Assembly: GCF_047971185.1 (NCBI RefSeq)
Contig: NZ_JBKDZH010000018.1
Location: 138,126 to 202,125, forward strand
DNA length: 64,000 nucleotides
Direction of reading: 5' to 3'
DNA from: Kluyvera sp047971185
Lineage (GTDB): Bacteria > Pseudomonadota > Gammaproteobacteria > Enterobacterales > Enterobacteriaceae
Part shown: positions 15,556-24,207 of the stretch, piece after piece
How positions within the stretch are numbered: the first letter of the stretch is position 1
How the letters are laid out: each line of letters opens with the position of its first letter
Translations under genes and position numbers: made by a program
Notes under the pieces: model-generated
Databases searched by the model: none
The model's input: the letters and a program-made list of their open reading frames with translations, nothing else
Told to the model about the DNA's origin: nothing

Positions 15556-16908
15556 TTAGCGCATGGTAACGAACTCTTCCGCCGCCGTTGGGTGAATCGC
15601 CACGGTGTTGTCGAAGTCTTTCTTGGTGGCGCCCATTTTCAGCGCCACGGCGAAGCCCTGCAGCATCTCGTCCATACCGAAGCCGATACCGTGAATACCG
15701 ACAATCTTCTCTTCCGGGCCCACGCACACCAGCTTCATGCGGCACGGCTGGCGGTGTGAGGTCACGGCGGTGTACATGGCGGTGAAGGAGGATTTATACA
15801 CCTTCACGGCGTCGTCGCCGTACTGCTCGCGCGCCTGCGGCTCGGTTAAGCCGACGGTGCCAATGGGCGGGTGGCTGAACACGACGGTCGGAATATTGCT
15901 GTAATCCAGATGCTCGTCCGGCTTGTTGTTAAACAGACGCTCGGACAGACGACGGCCCGCGGCCACCGCCACCGGCGTCAGTTCCACCGCACCGGTGTTA
16001 TCGCCCACGGCATAAATGCCCGGCACGTTGGTGTTCTGGAACTTATCAACGACGATGTAGCCTTTGTCGTTGGTTTTCACCCCGGTAGCCGCCAGGTTGA
16101 AGTTGTCCGTTTCCGGTTCGCGGCCAATCGCCCAGATCAGGCAATCGACGGTCTGGCTGCGGCCATCTTCCAGCGTCAGCGTCAGGCTGCCGTCAGCATT
16201 CTTAACCACCGCCTGCGGAATGGCGTTAGTGTGCAGCTGCGGGCCTTCTGCGTTCATCACTTCGACCAGCGTCTCGACGATCAGCGGGTCGAAGCTGCGC
16301 AGCGGCGCATGTTTACGCACGAACAGGTGGGTTTCTGCGCCCAGGCCGTTAATCACGCCCGCCAGCTCAACGGCGATATAGCCCGCGCCGACCACGGCTA
16401 CGCGCTTCGGCAGCGCCGGCAGTTCGAAGAAACCGTTAGAGTCGATACCGTATTCCACGCCCGGAATATCCGGGTGGCTCGGACGGCCGCCGGTGGCAAT
16501 CAGGATATGATCGGCGGTGATCGTCTCACCGTTCACTTCGATGGTTTTAGCGTCGACGAAGCGCGCAAAGCCTTTAATCACATCGACTTTATTCTTACCC
16601 AGTACGTTATCGTACGAGGTGTGGATACGGTCGATGTAGGCGGTACGGCTGGCGATCAGCTTGTCCCAGTCAAAGTGGTTGATGGTGGTATCGAAACCGT
16701 AGTCCGGGCCATACAGATGAATGGCTTCACGGATCTGCGCGGCATGCCACATCACTTTTTTCGGCACGCAGCCGACGTTCACGCAGGTACCGCCCAGATC
16801 TTTGGCTTCAATCAGCGCGCACTTCTGGCCGTACATGGCCGCACGGTTGATCGAGGCGATACCGCCGCTGCCGCCGCCGATAGCGATGTAGTCGTAATGT
16901 TTGGTCAT
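15556..16908 (-). CDS. gor: Glutathione reductase (NADPH)
   Basis: 450 residues, as in E. coli Gor. The FAD-binding GGGSGG lies at residues 11-16, and the redox disulfide Cys42/Cys47 in GGTCVNVGCVPKK. The NADPH-binding VVGAGYIAVELAGV starts near 170, followed by an Arg-containing segment (FVRKHAPLR) that marks NADPH preference. The second FAD motif is YAVGDNTG, and the C-terminal HPTAAEEF carries the catalytic His439 of the partner subunit. It is a cytosolic homodimer that keeps glutathione reduced. It lies 105 bp downstream of rlmJ on the same strand. Confidence 0.98.
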   Translation of the reverse strand: MTKHYDYIAIGGGSGGIASINRAAMYGQKCALIEAKDLGGTCVNVGCVPKKVMWHAAQIREAIHLYGPDYGFDTTINHFDWDKLIASRTAYIDRIHTSYDNVLGKNKVDVIKGFARFVDAKTIEVNGETITADHILIATGGRPSHPDIPGVEYGIDSNGFFELPALPKRVAVVGAGYIAVELAGVINGLGAETHLFVRKHAPLRSFDPLIVETLVEVMNAEGPQLHTNAIPQAVVKNADGSLTLTLEDGRSQTVDCLIWAIGREPETDNFNLAATGVKTNDKGYIVVDKFQNTNVPGIYAVGDNTGAVELTPVAVAAGRRLSERLFNNKPDEHLDYSNIPTVVFSHPPIGTVGLTEPQAREQYGDDAVKVYKSSFTAMYTAVTSHRQPCRMKLVCVGPEEKIVGIHGIGFGMDEMLQGFAVALKMGATKKDFDNTVAIHPTAAEEFVTMR

Positions 16909-17013
16909 GGCCGCTCCTCAAACGTTCAATGTCGAGCGGGTGAGCGTCATGCTCCCCGCCAAAATACTCGCGATTGTATACCTGAAACTGATAGGTTCCA
17001 CCGATGCCTGCGA

Positions 17014-17856
17014 TTACTCCGGCACGATCCAGTTTACCAGCGTGTGGCCGGTACCTGCCGGAACCAGCTTGCTGTGCAGCCACGGCAGCACGTTGTTCAT
17101 CTGCGCTTCCAGCTTCCACGGCGGGTTGATCACAATCATGCCGGAAGCGGTCATGCCGCGCTGGTCGCTGTCCGGACGCACCGCCAGCTCAATTTGCAGG
17201 ATCTTACGAATGCCGGTCTCTTCCAGATCGTGAACCATGCGTTTGATCTGCTGGCGCAGCACCACCGGATACCACAGCGCGTAGGTGCCGGTGGCAAAGC
17301 GTTTGTAGCCCTCGCTGATGCCGCTGACCACCGCCTGATAGTCGGTTTTAATTTCGTACGGCGGGTCAATCAGGATCAGGCCGCGACGAGAGACCGGCGG
17401 CAGCTTAGATTTCAGCTGCAGATAGCCGTCGGCGCGTTCTACGCGAGCGCGGCTGTCTTTCTGGAATTCAGAGCGCAGCAGCGGGAAGTCGCTCGGGTGC
17501 AGCTCGGTCATTTGCAGGCTGTCCTGCTCGCGCAGCAGCTGGCGGGCAATCAGCGGAGAGCCCGGGTAGTAACGCAGCTGGCCGCTGCGGTTGAAGTGCT
17601 CGACCACGGAGATATACGGCTCCAGCTCGGCGGGCAGGTCGTCCTGCTGCCAGATACGGGCGATGCCTTCCAGGTATTCACCGGTACGTTCGGCGTGCTC
17701 GCCGCTCAGCTGATAGCGGCCGGCGCCGGCGTGGGTGTCCAGATAGAGAAACGGTTTCTCTTTCTCTTTCAGGGATTCAATGATCAGACTCTGAACGGTG
17801 TGTTTGAGGACGTCGGCGTGGTTGCCTGCGTGAAAGCTGTGGCGATAACTGAGCAT
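17014..17856 (-). CDS. rlmJ: 23S rRNA (adenine2030-N6)-methyltransferase RlmJ
   Basis: 280 residues from the ATG at 17856, exactly the E. coli length; an upstream in-frame extension is not supported. The start MLSYRHSFHAGNHADVLKH is diagnostic. The SAM-binding segment is YLDTHAGAGRYQL, and the catalytic IDPPYE (D-P-P-Y/F motif of N6-adenine methyltransferases) lies near residue 164. It methylates A2030 in the large-subunit rRNA before full assembly. It diverges from prlC across a 193-bp region that carries the prlC heat-shock promoter. Confidence 0.96.
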   Translation of the reverse strand: MLSYRHSFHAGNHADVLKHTVQSLIIESLKEKEKPFLYLDTHAGAGRYQLSGEHAERTGEYLEGIARIWQQDDLPAELEPYISVVEHFNRSGQLRYYPGSPLIARQLLREQDSLQMTELHPSDFPLLRSEFQKDSRARVERADGYLQLKSKLPPVSRRGLILIDPPYEIKTDYQAVVSGISEGYKRFATGTYALWYPVVLRQQIKRMVHDLEETGIRKILQIELAVRPDSDQRGMTASGMIVINPPWKLEAQMNNVLPWLHSKLVPAGTGHTLVNWIVPE

Positions 17857-17958
17857 GGATGCGGATATTCCGGGAATTAAATAAGTTAACGTATAGTTTA
17901 CCGCAGATCCGCCGAGATTACCGCTATCGCCCATTCAGAGGAGAACCTCCAGGGCTGA

Positions 17959-17990
17959 CATTGAAATTCCCCCAACTATCCCCCATTCTA
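17959..17990 (+). promoter_or_regulatory. Sigma-32 promoter of prlC
   Basis: CATTGAAA (17959-17966) and CCCCATTCTA (17981-17990) are separated by 14 bp, close to the RpoH consensus CTTGAAA-N11-15-CCCCATNT. It lies 60 bp before the prlC start. E. coli prlC is a known heat-shock gene. Confidence 0.88.
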
Positions 17991-18049
17991 GATCCATAGC
18001 GAAAGCGCGATGGAGCGCTTCATTTCTTTCTTAGACCAGGACTGCGCAT

Positions 18050-20092
18050 ATGACCAATCCATTACTGACCCCCTTCGACCTGCCGCCGTTTTCCCAGATT
18101 CAGCCCGAACATGTTGTTCCTGCCGTGACCAAAGCACTGAACGACTGTCGTGAGAATGTGGAGCGCGTTGTTGCACAGGGCGGGCCGTATAGCTGGGAAA
18201 ACCTCTGCCAGCCGCTAGCGGAAGTGGACGATGTGCTGGGGCGTATCTTCTCGCCGGTCAGCCACCTGAACTCGGTCAAAAACAGCCCGGAACTGCGTGA
18301 AGCCTACGAGCAAACGCTGCCGCTGCTCTCCGAGTACAGCACCTGGGTTGGGCAACATGAAGGTCTGTACAAAGCGTACCGCGACCTGCGTGACGGCGAT
18401 AACTACGCCACCCTGAATACCGCACAGAAAAAAGCGGTCGATAACGCGCTGCGTGATTTTGAACTGTCCGGTATCGGCCTGCCGAAAGAGAAACAGCAGC
18501 GCTACGGCGAAATCGCCACCCGTTTGTCCGAGCTGGGTAACCAGTACAGCAACAACGTGCTCGACGCCACCATGGGCTGGACCAAGCTGGTGACGGACGA
18601 AAGCGAGCTGGCCGGAATGCCGGAAAGCGCGCTGGCGGCGGCGAAAGCCCAGGCGGAAGCCAAAGAGCAGGAAGGCTACCTGCTGACCCTGGATATCCCA
18701 AGCTACCTGCCTGTCATGACCTACTGCGACAACCAGGCGCTGCGTGAAGAGCTGTATCGCGCCTACTCCACCCGCGCCTCCGATCAGGGGCCGAACGCCG
18801 GCAAGTGGGACAACACTCCGGTGATGGAAGAAATTCTTGCGCTGCGCCACGAGCTGGCACAGCTGCTGGGCTTCGAAAGCTATGCCTTTAAATCTCTGGC
18901 CACCAAAATGGCGGAAAACCCGCAGCAAGTGCTCGACTTCCTGACCGACCTGGCCAAACGTGCCCGTCCGCAGGGGGAAAAAGAGCTGGCCCAGCTGCGC
19001 GCCTTCGCCAAAGCCGAATTTGGCGTTGAGGAACTTCAGCCATGGGATATCGCTTACTACAGCGAGAAACAAAAACAGCATCTGTACAGCATCAGCGACG
19101 AGCAGCTGCGCCCGTACTTCCCGGAAAACAAAGCCGTTAACGGTCTGTTTGAAGTGGTAAAACGCATTTACGGCATCACCGCAAAAGAGCGTACCGACGT
19201 TGACGTCTGGAATCCGGAAGTGCGCTTCTTCGAACTGTATGACGAAAACAACGAACTGCGCGGCAGCTTCTACCTCGACCTGTACGCCCGCGAACACAAA
19301 CGCGGCGGGGCCTGGATGGACGACTGCGTCGGCCAGATGCGCAAGACCGACGGCACGCTGCAAAAGCCGGTTGCCTATCTGACCTGTAACTTCAACCGCC
19401 CGGTGAGCGGCAAACCGGCGCTGTTTACCCACGACGAAGTGATCACCCTGTTCCATGAGTTCGGTCACGGCCTGCACCATATGCTGACCCGCATCGAAAC
19501 CGCCGGTGTCTCCGGCATCAGCGGGGTGCCATGGGATGCGGTCGAACTGCCAAGCCAGTTTATGGAAAACTGGTGCTGGGAGCCGGAAGCGCTGGCGTTT
19601 ATCTCCGGTCACTATGAAACCGGCGAACCGCTGCCGAAGGAGCTGCTGGATAAAATGCTGGCGGCGAAAAACTACCAGGCGGCGCTGTTTATTCTGCGTC
19701 AGCTGGAGTTCGGCCTGTTCGACTTCCGCCTGCACGCGCAGTACAACCCGGAGCAGGGGGCGAAAGTCCTTGAGACGCTGGCGGAAATTAAGAAACAGGT
19801 TGCCGTGGTACCGGGCCCAACCTGGGGCCGCTTCCCGCACGCCTTCAGCCACATTTTTGCCGGTGGCTACGCGGCGGGTTACTACAGCTACCTGTGGGCC
19901 GACGTGCTGGCGGCGGATGCGTTTTCCCGCTTTGAAGAAGAGGGCATCTTCAACCGTGAAACCGGTCAGTCGTTCCTCGATAGCATTCTGACCCGCGGTG
20001 GTTCGGAAGAGCCGATGACGTTGTTCAAACGCTTCCGCGGCCGTGAGCCTCAGCTCGACGCCATGCTGGCGCATTACGGCATCAAGGGCTGA
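18050..20092 (+). CDS. prlC: Oligopeptidase A
   Basis: 680 residues, the E. coli length. The zinc-site HEFGHGLHH places His469, Glu470 and His473, with a third ligand Glu further on (WCWEPEA). It is an M3-family metallopeptidase of the cytosol that degrades signal peptides and small peptides, and prlC mutations suppress signal-sequence defects. The N-terminus MTNPLLTPFDLPPFSQIQPE is near identical to E. coli. A consensus heat-shock promoter lies upstream, and rsmJ starts 8 bp after its stop, giving a two-gene operon. Confidence 0.98.
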   Translation: MTNPLLTPFDLPPFSQIQPEHVVPAVTKALNDCRENVERVVAQGGPYSWENLCQPLAEVDDVLGRIFSPVSHLNSVKNSPELREAYEQTLPLLSEYSTWVGQHEGLYKAYRDLRDGDNYATLNTAQKKAVDNALRDFELSGIGLPKEKQQRYGEIATRLSELGNQYSNNVLDATMGWTKLVTDESELAGMPESALAAAKAQAEAKEQEGYLLTLDIPSYLPVMTYCDNQALREELYRAYSTRASDQGPNAGKWDNTPVMEEILALRHELAQLLGFESYAFKSLATKMAENPQQVLDFLTDLAKRARPQGEKELAQLRAFAKAEFGVEELQPWDIAYYSEKQKQHLYSISDEQLRPYFPENKAVNGLFEVVKRIYGITAKERTDVDVWNPEVRFFELYDENNELRGSFYLDLYAREHKRGGAWMDDCVGQMRKTDGTLQKPVAYLTCNFNRPVSGKPALFTHDEVITLFHEFGHGLHHMLTRIETAGVSGISGVPWDAVELPSQFMENWCWEPEALAFISGHYETGEPLPKELLDKMLAAKNYQAALFILRQLEFGLFDFRLHAQYNPEQGAKVLETLAEIKKQVAVVPGPTWGRFPHAFSHIFAGGYAAGYYSYLWADVLAADAFSRFEEEGIFNRETGQSFLDSILTRGGSEEPMTLFKRFRGREPQLDAMLAHYGIKG

Positions 20093-20100
20093 TTGTTCGC

Positions 20101-20853
20101 GTGAAAATTTGTTTACTGGATGAAACGGGCGCCGGAGACGGCGCCTTATCTGTTCTGGTCGCCCGCTGGGGGCTGGAGCATGATGCAGACAACCTGATGG
20201 CGCTGGTGATGACGCCGGAACATCTGGAACTGCGTAAGCGAGACGAACCGAAGCTTGGCGGCATCTTCGTTGATTTTGTCGGCGGGGCGATGGCGCACCG
20301 ACGTAAATTCGGCGGCGGTCGCGGTGAAGCGGTGGCGAAGGCGGTTGGCATCAAAGGTGACTATCTGCCGGACGTGGTCGATGCCACCGCCGGGCTGGGG
20401 CGCGATGCGTTTGTGCTGGCCTCCGTCGGCTGCCGCGTGCGGATGCTGGAGCGTAACCCGGTGGTGGCGGCGCTGCTCGACGACGGTCTGGCGCGTGGCT
20501 ATGCCGATGCGGAAATTGGCGGCTGGCTTCAGGAACGTTTGCAGCTGATTCATGCCTCAAGCCTGACGGCGCTAACCGATATTACCCCGCGTCCGCAGGT
20601 GGTGTACCTCGATCCAATGTTCCCGCATAAACAGAAAAGCGCGCTGGTGAAGAAAGAGATGCGCGTGTTTCAGTCGCTGGTGGGGCCGGATCTGGATGCG
20701 GATGGCCTGCTGGAACCGGCGCGTCAGTTGGCAACTAAACGGGTGGTGGTGAAACGCCCGGACTACGCGCCGCCGCTGGCGGACGTGGCGACGCCGAACG
20801 CGGTGGTCACCAAAGGGCATCGGTTTGATATTTATGCGGGGACGGCGGAGTAA
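20101..20853 (+). CDS. rsmJ: 16S rRNA (guanine1516-N2)-methyltransferase RsmJ
   Basis: 250 residues from a GTG start, matching E. coli RsmJ in length and in nearly all blocks: KICLLDETGAGDGAL, LGGIFVDFVGGAMAHRRKFG, VVDATAGLGRDAFVLAS (SAM-binding), and YLDPMFPHKQKSALVK (catalytic D-P-M-F). It modifies G1516 of 16S rRNA. It follows prlC by 8 bp, so it is co-transcribed and should share its heat induction. Confidence 0.97.
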   Translation: MKICLLDETGAGDGALSVLVARWGLEHDADNLMALVMTPEHLELRKRDEPKLGGIFVDFVGGAMAHRRKFGGGRGEAVAKAVGIKGDYLPDVVDATAGLGRDAFVLASVGCRVRMLERNPVVAALLDDGLARGYADAEIGGWLQERLQLIHASSLTALTDITPRPQVVYLDPMFPHKQKSALVKKEMRVFQSLVGPDLDADGLLEPARQLATKRVVVKRPDYAPPLADVATPNAVVTKGHRFDIYAGTAE

Positions 20854-20861
20854 TTTTTCCT

Positions 20862-20985
20862 CCTCACCCCAAGGGAGAGGGAACCGATCGTGCGGCTTGC
20901 ACCCTCAGCCTTTCCCCTCGCCTTAAGGGGAAGAGGGCTCTCTGCTTTTCTCCCTCGCCCCTTTGTGGAGAGGGCCGGGGTGAGG
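20862..20985. repeat. Composite palindromic repeat (CCTCACCCC type), copy 1
   Basis: The outer arms CCTCACCCC (20862-20870) and GGGGTGAGG (20977-20985) enclose smaller hairpins built from CCCTCGCC, GGGGAAGAGGG and GGAGAGGGCC. A shorter copy of the same family lies at 61477-61564. It sits between convergent rsmJ and the NDH-2-like gene. Confidence 0.75.
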
Positions 20986-20999
20986 GGGCTTGCACAATC

Positions 21000-22199
21000 T
21001 TAAACAAACGGTGCCAGCGGGTCCGCAATCTCAAACGCTACTGCACGATCCGCTTTCGGCGGGTAAATCAGCTCGCTAACAATCGACACCTTCAGCTTTT
21101 TCGCCTCTTCGCGCGTCAGTTTCACCTGCTGATCCCAGCCTTCGCTGTACACCGCACCCCATGCGCCCAGATCCAGACAGGTGACGTACATCTCCTGGCG
21201 GTACGGCAGCGGCGCCACGTCCAGCACGCTCGCCGCGGCGTTGTTCCCGGCGAACTTGCCCAGCAGAATGGCGTGCTGGCAGGTCATCAACGCATGGTTG
21301 CCTTTGTCATCGGTCGCCGCGTAGGCGACGTCGCCGGTGGCGTAGATATCGTCATGACCCAGCACCTGCAGGTTGCCGTTCACATGCAGACGACCCTGAC
21401 GGTCACGCGGGGCATCAATCTGCGCGGTCAGCCCATTGGCCTGAACGCCGACGGTCCAGATAACGGTCTGGGAGGCGATAACCTGCCCATCTTTCAGCGT
21501 GACGCCAGATGCATCCACGCTCTCTACATCTGCGTTCACCAGCCACTCCACGCCCAGATCGGCAGACGCTTCGATAATCACGTCGCGTAATTCTTTGCTC
21601 CAGCGGCCGCCCGGCTGCGCGCCGCGCTCAACTACGACAACTCTGGTCTTAGCATCTTGGCCCAGGATTTCACGCAGACGGCCAGGAAGCTCCAGCGCCA
21701 TCTCAATCCCAGTGAAGCCGCCGCCGCAGACAACCACGGTGTTACGCGCTTCGCTCTCAGGCTGGCCAGCCAGATCTTTCAGATGCTGCTCCAGCACCGT
21801 CGCGCTTTCCAGCTGGTCGAGATCGAATGCATGCTCGGCGGCACCCGCAACGATATCGCGGTTTACATGGCTGCCGCTGGCCAGCACCAGGCGATCGTAG
21901 CGGCGAAGACGCACTTCACCGTTCTCGTTTTTCCAGCTCACCTCTTTCGAGGCCGGAAGGATTTGTTCCACGGTGCCGCGCAGGAAGTTGACGCCGGTGA
22001 CGTCGAACAGTGGCATCAGCGGAGAGACCAGCGTCTGGACGTGGCTTTCATAAAAACGCGGACGAACGCGCAGCTCTGGCTGTGGCGCAATCACCGTAAT
22101 ATCAACGGCCTGCTGGTGTTTGTCTGCCAGACGCGCGGCGCTCAGCGCTGCCCACATACCGGCAAAACCGGCACCGACGATCAGAATTTGTTTACGCAT
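21000..22199 (-). CDS. NDH-2-like FAD/NAD(P)-dependent oxidoreductase
   Basis: 399 residues from the ATG at 22199 (GTGAG site; the in-frame GTG 7 codons earlier overlaps that site). FAD-binding IVGAGFAGMWAAL starts at residue ~6, NAD(P)-binding VVCGGGFTGIEMALE lies near 165, and the TGDVAYA segment near 290 closes the FAD site. It is shorter than respiratory Ndh (434) and lacks an obvious C-terminal membrane anchor, so peripheral or soluble NAD(P)H:quinone-type activity is plausible but unproven. It is divergent from an Rrf2 regulator, with a repeated motif in the shared promoter region, suggesting redox control. Confidence 0.82.
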   Translation of the reverse strand: MRKQILIVGAGFAGMWAALSAARLADKHQQAVDITVIAPQPELRVRPRFYESHVQTLVSPLMPLFDVTGVNFLRGTVEQILPASKEVSWKNENGEVRLRRYDRLVLASGSHVNRDIVAGAAEHAFDLDQLESATVLEQHLKDLAGQPESEARNTVVVCGGGFTGIEMALELPGRLREILGQDAKTRVVVVERGAQPGGRWSKELRDVIIEASADLGVEWLVNADVESVDASGVTLKDGQVIASQTVIWTVGVQANGLTAQIDAPRDRQGRLHVNGNLQVLGHDDIYATGDVAYAATDDKGNHALMTCQHAILLGKFAGNNAAASVLDVAPLPYRQEMYVTCLDLGAWGAVYSEGWDQQVKLTREEAKKLKVSIVSELIYPPKADRAVAFEIADPLAPFV

Positions 22200-22231
22200 T
22201 AGGTTTGTCTCACTGTTCACTACGATTAATT

Positions 22232-22417
22232 GACTCGGATTTTATTGGTCGTAGTTAAAGATTGCAACGTGATTCGCTTCAGCAAACGCACTGGAAGATG
22301 CATTTTGAATTTATCTATTTGATATTTAATTATTTAAATTTTTGATCGATCAGTATTTATGCTTGCTATCTGGAATGAGTCAGACGAAAAAGCTACAATA
22401 ACTCAGATTAATTTTGG
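22232..22417. promoter_or_regulatory. Repeated motif in the flavoprotein/Rrf2 divergent region
   Basis: ACTCGGATTTTATTGG (22233-22248) and ACTCAGATTAATTTTGG (22401-22417) share the form ACTCrGATTwwwTTGG, one copy near each divergent start. The second is also flanked by CTCAG/CTGAG. They are candidate operators for the Rrf2 protein, by inference only. Confidence 0.4.
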
Positions 22418-22432
22418 CTGAGATAAGAGCGC

Positions 22433-22939
22433 ATGGCATTTTACAGTTCCGGGGTTGAATACGGCATCCATAGCCTGATGTGTATGGTGGACGGCAAAGG
22501 CGACGCCCGCGATATGAGCGTGCGCGAAATTGCCGAGCTGCAAAGCGTTCCCTATGACTATCTGGCCAAAATATTTACCCGTCTGTCGAAGGCCGGGCTG
22601 GTGCGCAGCAGCGAAGGGAAGGGCGGCGGTTTTCAGCTGGCGAAACCGGCTGAGGACATTACGGTGCTGGACGTGGTCAACGCGATTGACGGCGATAAGC
22701 GTATTTTTGAGTGCCGGGAAATTCGCCAGCGTCTGGCGGTGTTTGATGAACAGCCGCCGGAGTGGGCCTGTGAAGGTATCTGTGGCGTGCGTTCGGTGAT
22801 GGACATGGCGCAGCAGCGCATGGAAGAGGCGTTAGGCCAGCATACGATTCTGGACCTGGCGCGTAAGATGTACCGCAAAGCGCCGGACACCTTCGTGGTG
22901 GAAGTACAGGAGTGGATTGCCGGGCGTAAGGGGAGTTGA
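22433..22939 (+). CDS. Rrf2-family (possibly iron-sulfur) transcriptional regulator
   Basis: 168 residues. The Rrf2 winged HTH covers residues 1-80 (YGIHSLMCMVDG, VPYDYLAKIFTRLSKAGLV, SSEGKGGGFQLAKP). Behind it are three cysteines in FECREIRQ and ACEGICGV, the C-x~20-C-x3-C kind of arrangement that holds an Fe-S cluster in IscR, NsrR and related sensors. It is longer at the C-terminus than NsrR. It is neither IscR nor NsrR by sequence. It most likely controls the divergent NDH-2-like flavoprotein in response to a redox, NO or iron cue; the signal is not readable. It converges on uspA across a REP element. Confidence 0.85.
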   Translation: MAFYSSGVEYGIHSLMCMVDGKGDARDMSVREIAELQSVPYDYLAKIFTRLSKAGLVRSSEGKGGGFQLAKPAEDITVLDVVNAIDGDKRIFECREIRQRLAVFDEQPPEWACEGICGVRSVMDMAQQRMEEALGQHTILDLARKMYRKAPDTFVVEVQEWIAGRKGS

Positions 22940-22944
22940 ATTAA

Positions 22945-22995
22945 CGCCGGGAAAACCCCGGAGTCGGCGCTCTCGCGCCTCGTCCGGGCTACCGA
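22945..22995. repeat. REP-type element between Rrf2 gene and uspA
   Basis: GC-rich imperfect palindromes (CGCCGGGAAAACCCCGG, then GGCGCTCTCGCGCCTCGTCC) end in the REP hallmark CCGGGCTAC, between convergent stops. Confidence 0.6.
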
Positions 22996-23001
22996 TCAGA
23001 C

Positions 23002-23439
23002 TTATTCTTCTTCGTCGTCTTTCAGTGGAACGATAAGCATGTCGACATGGACGGTGTTGATAAGCTGGCGTGCAGACGACATCAGCTTGCTCCAGAAGTC
23101 CTGGTGATGGCCGCAGACGACCAGGTCCATATCGTATTTTTTAATCGCATCAACCAGCACCTGGCCCAGGTCGCCGCTGCCGCTCAGGGTTTCGGTGATA
23201 GGGTAGCCTGCGTTGGTGGACAGTTCCGTCAGCGCGTGGTGGGTCTCTTCGGAGATGCGTTTTTGCATATCGCCAAGATTAACGTCAATCAGCCCGGTGT
23301 AGAGATCGGAATAGTTCACGTCAACGTGAATCAGCGAAACTTTTGCATTGTAGGGGCGAGCCATTGATACCGCTTTTTCCACCAGAACTTTGCTTTCCGG
23401 GGAAAGGTCGACTGCGATCAGAATGTGTTTGTAAGCCAT
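23002..23439 (-). CDS. uspA: Universal stress protein A
   Basis: 145 residues from the ATG at 23439 (E. coli UspA 144). It starts MAYKHILIAVDLSPESKVL and contains DLVVCGHHQDFWSKLMSSAR and a C-terminal VDMLIVPLKDDEEE. It is the cytosolic dimeric stress protein induced by growth arrest. It lacks the G-x2-G-x9-G ATP-binding motif, as UspA proper does. A longer in-frame start upstream is not supported, because ACTCC-complement GGAGT precedes this ATG. It is divergent from uspB. Confidence 0.97.
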   Translation of the reverse strand: MAYKHILIAVDLSPESKVLVEKAVSMARPYNAKVSLIHVDVNYSDLYTGLIDVNLGDMQKRISEETHHALTELSTNAGYPITETLSGSGDLGQVLVDAIKKYDMDLVVCGHHQDFWSKLMSSARQLINTVHVDMLIVPLKDDEEE

Positions 23440-23817
23440 AGTGTTACTCCTTCCATAAAGTTGTCGATGACTGTTGGACCAGACAGCCCATGCGCTGTCC
23501 CTTGCCCGCGTCCTGCGTGCTGAATGCGCGGGGTTTGCCCTTAAAGACCTAATTGTAGAAGATATTTCTACCTTATAGCGGCCTTCGGGCGCCGTCAATG
23601 CATCCGGTTCGCCAATTAGTTAAACAAATTTTTCCATCTTACGTATTGATAACGATTAACCTTGTGGTAAAAAATTTAACTGATCTCCTACACTATTTAA
23701 TGAGCCGATCGGATAAATAAACGTGATCTGAATCGCACTCTTTTACTGAGGTGTTGGTGGGTTATTGGGGAGCGGGATGTCCTGGGGTCTCCGAGGACTG
23801 GTCGCCGGGGAGGAGTT
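23440..23817. promoter_or_regulatory. uspA-uspB divergent regulatory region
   Basis: 378 bp without a gene. The middle is AT-rich. CTACACT at 23688-23694 resembles a sigma-S -10 element for uspB, which is RpoS-dependent in E. coli; that would leave a leader of about 115 nt before the GGAGG site and ATG of uspB. No operator for uspA can be named with confidence. Confidence 0.5.
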
Positions 23818-24153
23818 ATGATCAGCACGATTGCGCTGTTTTGGGCCCTGTGTGTCGTTTGTGTGGTAAATATGGCACGTTACTTCTCATCGTTGCGTGC
23901 ATTATTGGTTGTACTACGTGGTTGCGATCCCTTGCTTTATCAGTATGTTGACGGCGGTGGTTTCTTTACCTCGCACGGTCAGCCGGGCAAACAAATGCGT
24001 CTGGTCTGGTATATCTATGGGCAGCGATATCGCGATCATCATGACGATGAGTTTATTCGCCGCTGTGACCGGGTGCGTCGGCAGTTTATTTTGACCAGCT
24101 CGCTGTGTGGTCTGGTGGTGATTAGCTTAATTGCCCTGATGATTTGGCACTAA
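23818..24153 (+). CDS. uspB: Universal stress protein B
   Basis: 111 residues, as in E. coli. An N-terminal membrane helix (MISTIALFWALCVVCVVNM) and a C-terminal one (SSLCGLVVISLIALMIW) flank a charged loop (HGQPGKQMRLVWYIYGQRY). In E. coli it is an RpoS-dependent inner-membrane protein needed for ethanol tolerance in stationary phase. GGAGG 6 bp before the ATG fixes the start. Confidence 0.96.
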   Translation: MISTIALFWALCVVCVVNMARYFSSLRALLVVLRGCDPLLYQYVDGGGFFTSHGQPGKQMRLVWYIYGQRYRDHHDDEFIRRCDRVRRQFILTSSLCGLVVISLIALMIWH

Positions 24154-24154
24154 G

Positions 24155-24195
24155 TAAAAAAAAACGGGCCAGTTTCCTGACCCGTTTTCTGTTTG
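24155..24195. terminator. Bidirectional terminator uspB/pitA
   Basis: AAAACGGGCCAG (24161-24172) pairs with CTGACCCGTTTT (24177-24188) with one mismatch and a 4-nt loop, flanked by A- and T-tracts. Confidence 0.88.
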
Positions 24196-24207
24196 TGCCA
24201 AACGCGC

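Noticed and set aside
15871..17880. A 669-codon reading frame antisense to gor and rlmJ
   Set aside because: It mirrors the GC-rich codon pattern of two clearly real genes, has no ribosome site, and its translation is rich in His, Arg and Gln without a recognisable domain.
18215..20074. A 619-codon reading frame antisense to prlC
   Set aside because: Same shadow effect; prlC is conserved end to end.
23751..23951. A 66-codon frame overlapping the uspB start
   Set aside because: It overlaps uspB in another frame; uspB is conserved and has a GGAGG site.
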